Below, piece by piece: positions 58,520-64,000 of a stretch of 64,000 nt of DNA (position 1 is the first letter of the stretch; every line of letters begins with the position of its first letter). The notes under the pieces are model-generated. The model did not search any database and was not told the DNA's origin. It saw only the letters and a list, made by a program, of their open reading frames with translations. The translations under genes and the position numbers were made by a program. The stretch comes from Parastagonospora avenae f. sp. tritici 18332-5 (lineage: Eukaryota; Ascomycota; Dothideomycetes; Pleosporales; Phaeosphaeriaceae): contig JAFJTR010000001.1 of NCBI GenBank assembly GCA_022559985.1, positions 1-64,000 on the forward strand, in the 5' to 3' direction.

Positions 58520-59734
58520 GAAGTCACCTCATCGATCGGCCTCCAAACCTTGGAGAGAAAGACCGCCCCAGTACAAACAGCCCACCCGCAACGACCCTAA
58601 CGACCAATTTTGCATATTCGACGCCCTCTCTCATCCCTACTAGTTACCTCCTTCTATCGCCGGCATTTCAAGCACAGCATTCATTCCTCTCACGTATCAT
58701 TAGCGGGAACCTGTCGTCATTACTCATCATCATCCTATCAAAGACTCTGGATTTGGAAAAAAGAACTTCTTACTTCCAAGCGCTTCGCGGCGGGAAATGT
58801 CGGATACCCTTTGTTTAGTTCGCATCGAATTTTTACGTTTAAATCCATAGGCACTTCGGTGCACAAGGAGGCAGCGTGATGCGTTTCTCCATCTGGTTGT
58901 TATTTGTTTAGCGTTAGCATTTGTGGTTTATTTTTTTTTTCTTTCTCTGTTTATATTTTTCTTCGGTGGAAACATGGATTGGATGTGCATTGGGTGGGGA
59001 GGTGGATTGAAGAGAAGAAATAGTGTGAGGTGAGTGAAGATGAGGAAGAGACAGATGTGTGAATCTTCTTATTTCTACGTAATGTAAATGCTCGCGTTTC
59101 ACTTGCCTCTTCTGCGCTGTTTGGTCGTCTTTGCTTGTGCTCGCTCGCTCGTTCATGTCTCTGTGCCATCATTCTCTCCCAAAGCAACATGTCATCATCA
59201 GATCGTCATCGTTTGTGATCATTCTCCACTTTTACACTATACCAAAGACACAGCGCCTCACGGCATAAAAGTCGCTTTTAGCTCATCGCTTCATAACGCT
59301 CATTTCATCGCTATTAGTTATCAGGCGGCAATAGGATAGACATAGTCTAGTTAGAATGCAATACCATCTCTTTAACTACCAATTGCTGCATGATACTTCT
59401 TCCAAGCTATCTTAATACATGCGACAATCCATCACGTCCAAGCTACAATGCCTCGCATATTATGACTGGATATCACTATCATGTGTATGACTCTCCACTT
59501 TGGCAGATCTATCCACGTATCAAATTCCGGCGTGGGTGAGAATATCGGGCCCATGTACCCCCTAGCACTCGCCTGAGGGGATATGCAGGGCGTCGATTGA
59601 TATGTGGCGACTTATCGTATGCTCGGTGTGTGTGCTGTTGAAAATTTTAACGTCGAGGAGGCTGACGGCGGCGATACCAGTAGACACTATGCGTGTTGCT
59701 CCCAACGTGGGAGATACAGGTCCACTTGATACAT
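58520..59734. other. Convergent 3' interval between the WD40 gene and UPF3
   Basis: This 1.2-kb stretch holds both 3' UTRs, including T-rich runs near 58929-58940. No gene is seen. Confidence 0.5.
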
Positions 59735-61642
59735 TCAAGTCGCAGCATCGCTACTTGCAACTGGTGTGGGTGCGGGAGCAGCAACAGCGGGAACAGGTGC
59801 GGGCGCCGCAGAGTCGGCAGGACCAGAAGTAGGAGTGGCAGTAACATGCCCACCTCCCCTAGCTCCACCACGACCACCACGTCCTCCTCTAGGACCAGGT
59901 CCAAAGCTACCACGACCGCCACGCACTGGACCTGTGGGAGGAGGGCCGTTGAAGCGGGGGTTGAGAGCAGGTCGGACTACTTTTTCTTTGCGCTCGAGAA
60001 CCTGTACGGCGCCTTGGGCAATCTTGATGGGACTGGCAGCCATGGCCTTGCGCAAGCCATCGTGTTCAGCGAAGTCGACATAGGCAAATCCTTTTCGCTT
60101 GTCAATCTCAACCTTGTCGATCGCGCCAAAGATCTTCAGGGACTCTTCAATCAGTGGCTCAGTGATGCCCTGCGAGGGATTGGCGTGCTTCAAGAAGGCT
60201 TGCTTGCTTGTTGCAGCAGGCGCGGGAGGCGGAGGTACGGCTCTTGGTGCAGGACTGGCCGCTGGAGTAGGCTTCGCTGCCGTGTTGTTGGTTTGTGCGG
60301 GTGGAGCAGCATTCCTGGCCGCGGCAGGCTCAGTTGGTGGAGCCCGCGAGGCTGCTGGTCCCTTTGGAGGTGCTGGAGACTGTACAGACTGGGGCTTCTT
60401 CAGAATCTGGGGCGCGGGTGCAGCCGAAGTTTTGGTGAGCGTCTGAGCCTTGGTCTCAGTCGTGTTGGTCTTGTCGTTGGTCTTGTCAGTTAGTGATGCC
60501 TTGAAAGCACGGCGCTCAGCCCGAGTCGGACGTTCTTTCTTCGAAGAAGCCTGTGTCTTCTCCGAAGACGATGCAGTGGCAGCAGGTCCATCCTTGAACT
60601 TTTGCACGGCGACCGATGCCTCTTTAGGCGGAGCAGCATCTGCAGCAGCGGAAGCAACTTCGCGTTTCGTTCCACGTCGGCGGTTGGGCGCAGCTCCAAT
60701 ACCAAGATCACGCTGGAGCAAAGACTTGACTCCAGCGACATTGCCGCGCTTGCGCTCTGGGGCTGGACTGGCATTGCCTTTCTCCGCCGCGGCCGACTCT
60801 TTGGACGACGCAGCCTCCTTGTTGAGAATCTTAATGGCTTCCTTGGCGGCTTGGGCCTTGTCAGCTTTGCTTATGCGACGATTCTTGTCCCCGGCGGTCG
60901 GGGTGTTCTCTTTGCCTGGTTTACCTGAAGCCTTTCTGTCCGTAGCATCTTCTTTGGCGTCTCCACGAGCGTTCCTGCCCTTAGCATTCGGCTTGTCCTT
61001 GTTCGCCTTCTTCTCTCGGAGTGCCTCGATTAGCGGTGTCGTCTTGACCTTCTCCTGCTTCTGCGTGTCGTCTGGCGCAGCGGACTTGATAATGGGATTC
61101 GTCAAGCTCTCCAGGAAGTCCTTGAATTCCTGATCTTGGTCGATGGTGCCCTGGCGATTATCATTCCTGCGACGGCCACCCGGCATCTTGGAGAAGGGAG
61201 CGAATTCGAGCGTGGGAGGACCAACGAGGGCGCTGTCCTGCCATGACTTTGCGGCGTCGTGGAAGGTGGAGTCGCGGATGCGATCGCCGAGCATGGGCAC
61301 GTGTTCCTGCTTGGTAACGTGGATGTATGCTCTGGCTGGCCTCGAGGGTTTGGCAGCACTGCGATCTGTTTAGACGGGGACATGTGACCGTGAGCAAGAA
61401 GCATACTCTTTTGAGATTTTGCCTTTCCTCCAGTTAATCCAGTCCACCTTTCCCGCTCCGGGCTTCCACTCGTCGCCGACTATCGTCTCGAACTCGGCTC
61501 TGGTCAAGCCCGGGGGCAGTCGCCGGCATACAAGCTTCAGGCGCGGTTGTGCTTGCTTGGGGCCGCGGGACGGCTGGGACGAAGCATTCTTTTGGAGGAC
61601 CGCAACGGGGAGGACACCGTTGACGCCTGCTTGGGGAGCCAT
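59735..61642 (-). CDS. UPF3: Nonsense-mediated decay factor UPF3
   Basis: Exons 61642-61407 and 61358-59735, with a 48-bp GTATGC...CAG intron, encode 619 residues. The N-terminal Smg4/UPF3 domain is seen as RLKLVCRRLPPGLTRAEF, then WRKGKISKDAAKPSRPARAY, and on to EFAPFSKMPGG. The middle is Lys/Glu/Ala-rich and disordered. Near residues 480-550 there is a second RNA-recognition-like fold (IEESLKIFGAIDKVEI, RNP1-like KGFAYVDF). The C-terminus is an RGG box (RGGRGSFGPGPRGGRGGRGG). UPF3 links UPF2 to UPF1 in mRNA surveillance. The extra RRM and RGG are absent from yeast and human UPF3 as I know them. It is divergent from SIT4. Confidence 0.9.
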
Positions 61643-62376
61643 TTCGGCGTGCTTGGTGGGTGAGAGTGGAGGAAAGCCTCTGTAGTCGATGAATTAGCTA
61701 TCTGGAGAGATAATTCCACGTGATCTATACCGATTGATATCAAGCGACACGGCGAAAGAGACGTGTCTCGCCCTTATCGAGGCAGCGTTGGGCACGGGCT
61801 GGTAGTGTGGTGCAGTGAGGGAGCTGTGTAGAGGGGCAAGCGGAGGGTTGTAGGGAGGAACATTGGGAACGAGCAGGTTTTTGTGGTAGAAGATACTACT
61901 TCCTGCTTATGCGACTGCTACTGGGGCTTTTTCGGGAGGTGCAGACTTCGCTTCAAGACAGTTGGACGCGGTGGGCATGGGCGCATGGCAGGCACGGAAA
62001 GAATGGTCTTGGACAGCCCTACCGGGGTTTTGTCATTGCAAGCGCCGAGGGACCCCACGGCCGCATGCGAACCTAGTAGCAGAAGCACTCGATGCCAATG
62101 ACATAGCAGCCGCTCCCGCTCCACCTCACCATGCATGAGACGTGCTAGACGTGCAAAAAGCTGTGCCTCTCTCTCCTCTGCCACCGCCAGGCCTACGAAA
62201 CCACGCCCGTCGCCTTGCCCCTATGAGACTGCTCAGCGCCGCGACGTCACGCCTCACCAACCCCACCGTCACACGACCGACGCTCCTTGTATCGCCATTG
62301 CTGCACCCTCAGCGGTGATTTTACATCCGACGCCCCCTCCTACTTCAGTCGCATCGAGCCGCGGACACGACGCATC
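61643..62376. promoter_or_regulatory. Bidirectional promoter region between UPF3 and SIT4
   Basis: A 734-bp interval between divergent starts. The plus-side leader is C-rich. No gene is seen in it. Confidence 0.45.
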
Positions 62377-63753
62377 ATGGCACCCAAGGAGAGCGATGTC
62401 CCGCAGCCAGGACCAGCCCGTCTGTCCAAGGGTGCGGGACCCGACGAGTGGCTGGAGCAGGCAAAGACTTGCAAGTACCTGCCAGAGGCTGATATGAAGC
62501 GACTGTGTGAGATTGTTAAGGAGTGTCTCATGGAAGAATCGAACATCCAGCCCGTGCGGACTCCAGTCACCGTGTGCGGCGACATTCATGGCCAGTTCTA
62601 CGACCTCCTCGAGCTCTTCCGAGTCGCTGGAGGCATGCCCAACGACACTCCCGCTGCACCCATAGCTCCTCCCGTCACATTGCCAAGCACAATCAACCCC
62701 GCAGACCTCGAGCCGCCAACTGCCATTACAGATCCGCGCGTCAAGCGCAAGATGAAGAGAAGGTTCCAGCGAGATCCCAACTACACTGGCCCTGTCAGTC
62801 CACCGGGTGGCGACGGCGAGGACGAGGATGGTGACGAGGAAGAGGAGGAGCGGGGTCGCAGTCGAAGTGTACATGACAGGCGGAGTATGGGCTCGGCCTC
62901 AGACGCCGATTCGACGCGTAACACAGTTGTTGGCAATGGCCAACAGAACTTCATTTTCCTTGGTGACTTTGTAGACCGGGGCTACTTCAGCTTGGAGACT
63001 TTTACCCTGCTCATGTGCTTGAAAGCAAAGTAAGTCGGCTAGCACACCACTGATTATGGTGGAATTGACTTTCCCAGGTTCCCCGACCGCGTAACTCTAG
63101 TCCGCGGAAACCACGAGTCTCGGCAAATCACTCAGGTGTACGGCTTCTACGAAGAGTGTCAGACAAAGTACGGCAATGCTTCGGTATGGAAGGCCTGCTG
63201 TCAAGTCTTTGATTTCCTCGCACTGGCTGCCATCGTTGACGGAAAGGTCCTTTGCGTCCACGGAGGTCTCAGTCCAGAGATTCGCACATTAGACCAGATT
63301 CGCGTTGTTGCACGAGCACAGGAGATTCCACACGAAGGTGCATTCTGCGATCTGGTATGGAGTGACCCTGAAGATGTGGATACTTGGGCCGTATCACCAC
63401 GAGGTGCTGGATGGCTGTTTGGAGATAAGGTCTCTTCTGAAGTATGTTGCCCCCAATGCTTACCATGTCTGATCAAACGACTGACCGCATTCTAGTTCAA
63501 CCACGTCAATGGCCTGCAACTCATCGCCCGTGCCCATCAATTGGTCAATGAAGGCTACAAGTACCATTTCAAGGATAAAGATGTCGTAACTGTCTGGTCG
63601 GCGCCTAACTACTGTTACCGCTGCGGAAACGTAGCGTCCATTATGAACTTGGGCGAGGACCTAAAGCCAGAGTTTCAGATCTTCTCGGCGGTGCCGGATC
63701 ATCGACGAGCAGTGCCTGCGGGTAGAGGCGGACGCGGAGAATACTTCCTATAG
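62377..63753 (+). CDS. SIT4: Sit4/PP6-type serine/threonine protein phosphatase catalytic subunit
   Basis: Exons 62377-63029, 63078-63441 and 63496-63753, with introns of 48 and 54 bp, encode 424 residues. The PPP motifs are present: GDIHG at 68-72, GDFVDRG at 196-202 and GNHE near 228, which bind the two catalytic metals. The block [17 protein letters not shown] and the end GRGEYFL (methylated C-terminal Leu in relatives) fit Sit4/PP6, not Ppg1 or Pph3. An insertion of about 100 residues sits between GDIHG and GDFVDRG. It is Pro-rich, then basic, then Asp/Glu-rich. It is found in filamentous-fungal Sit4 but not in yeast. Sit4 acts in TOR signalling and the G1/S transition with SAPS-type subunits. 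Confidence 0.93.
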
Positions 63754-64000
63754 GAGGGAATCTACCCACAACGAATTGGACACCAGCGAATGCTGATGAG
63801 TTGGCCCAGGTTGATCAACTCGACATTTCAGCCCATGCATCGCGCTTCGCGAGCAACGATGTTGTGGCAGATGCGGCAGGCCAGGATGTGGACAGCCAAA
63901 GTAGATGGTCATTGAGAACCGGTGAGGATTAAGTGCATATGCTGGAAGATGCACTTTTACGAAGACGATGGAACGAATACCCAGGACTGCCATAGATGCG
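63754..64000. other. 3' flank of SIT4
   Basis: The window ends 247 bp after the stop. No gene is recognised in this tail. Confidence 0.4.

Noticed and set aside
1..64000. tRNA, rRNA genes and CRISPR arrays
   Set aside because: I looked for B-box-like GGTTCGAANCC pairs and for regular spaced repeats by eye and found none; a tRNA scan would be decisive.

Overview
The window is nuclear DNA from a filamentous ascomycete. Genes are single-exon or carry short GT-AG introns (about 42 to 83 bp). Fungal gene families dominate: a HET domain, a tannase/feruloyl esterase, DUF6594, and a Sit4-type phosphatase with the fungal insertion. The transposon-rich left end is C-to-T mutated at CpA in the manner of repeat-induced point mutation (RIP). 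The gene set and transposon types suggest a dothideomycete, probably Pleosporales; that placement is inference.

Layout. Bases 1-8500 are a graveyard of nested, RIP-damaged transposons. It holds a Ty3/Gypsy element with its 3' LTR and an antisense accessory ORF, a minus-strand LINE, a gag-leader-LTR fragment of the same Gypsy family in inverted orientation, and a pogo/Fot1-like transposase cut by that LTR. Bases 8500-11238 hold no convincing gene. Bases 11239-21929 carry RTP1, the spliceosomal SmF gene, a DUF866 zinc protein, a small secreted Kex2-processed repeat precursor, a PPR protein and a membrane-anchored FMN-binding (PNPOx-like) protein. Bases 22224-29887 are accessory in character: a HET-domain pseudogene broken by a 16-bp tandem expansion, a secreted tannase/feruloyl esterase, a DUF6594 membrane protein and a short basic protein. 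Bases 33345-44544 are gene-dense: a short Pin3/Lsb1-like protein with a frameshift, the proteasome chaperone Nas6, an F-box-like protein, Nit2, TMF1, Leu5 and a METTL4-type MT-A70 methyltransferase. Bases 44545-53311 are almost empty apart from one 145-residue protein. The right end carries a 1668-residue WD40 scaffold, UPF3 and the SIT4/PP6 phosphatase.

Most genes are independent housekeeping loci, not a pathway. Divergent pairs (SmF/DUF866, PPR/PNPOx, NIT2/TMF1, LEU5/METTL4, UPF3/SIT4) imply shared bidirectional promoters. The most notable observation is the hidden two-exon gene at 16301-16722 (minus strand). It encodes a signal peptide followed by four diverged repeats. Each repeat has Ile-Gly and then Trp exactly nine residues after the Ile, and in the first three a dibasic Kex2-type site lies two residues after the Trp. 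This is the architecture of fungal Kex2-processed (KEP) or ribosomally made peptide precursors. Several genes (SmF, DUF866, KEP, Nas6, NIT2, the short genes at 29346 and 33345) were assembled by hand from splice sites, and their exon coordinates are given in the entries.
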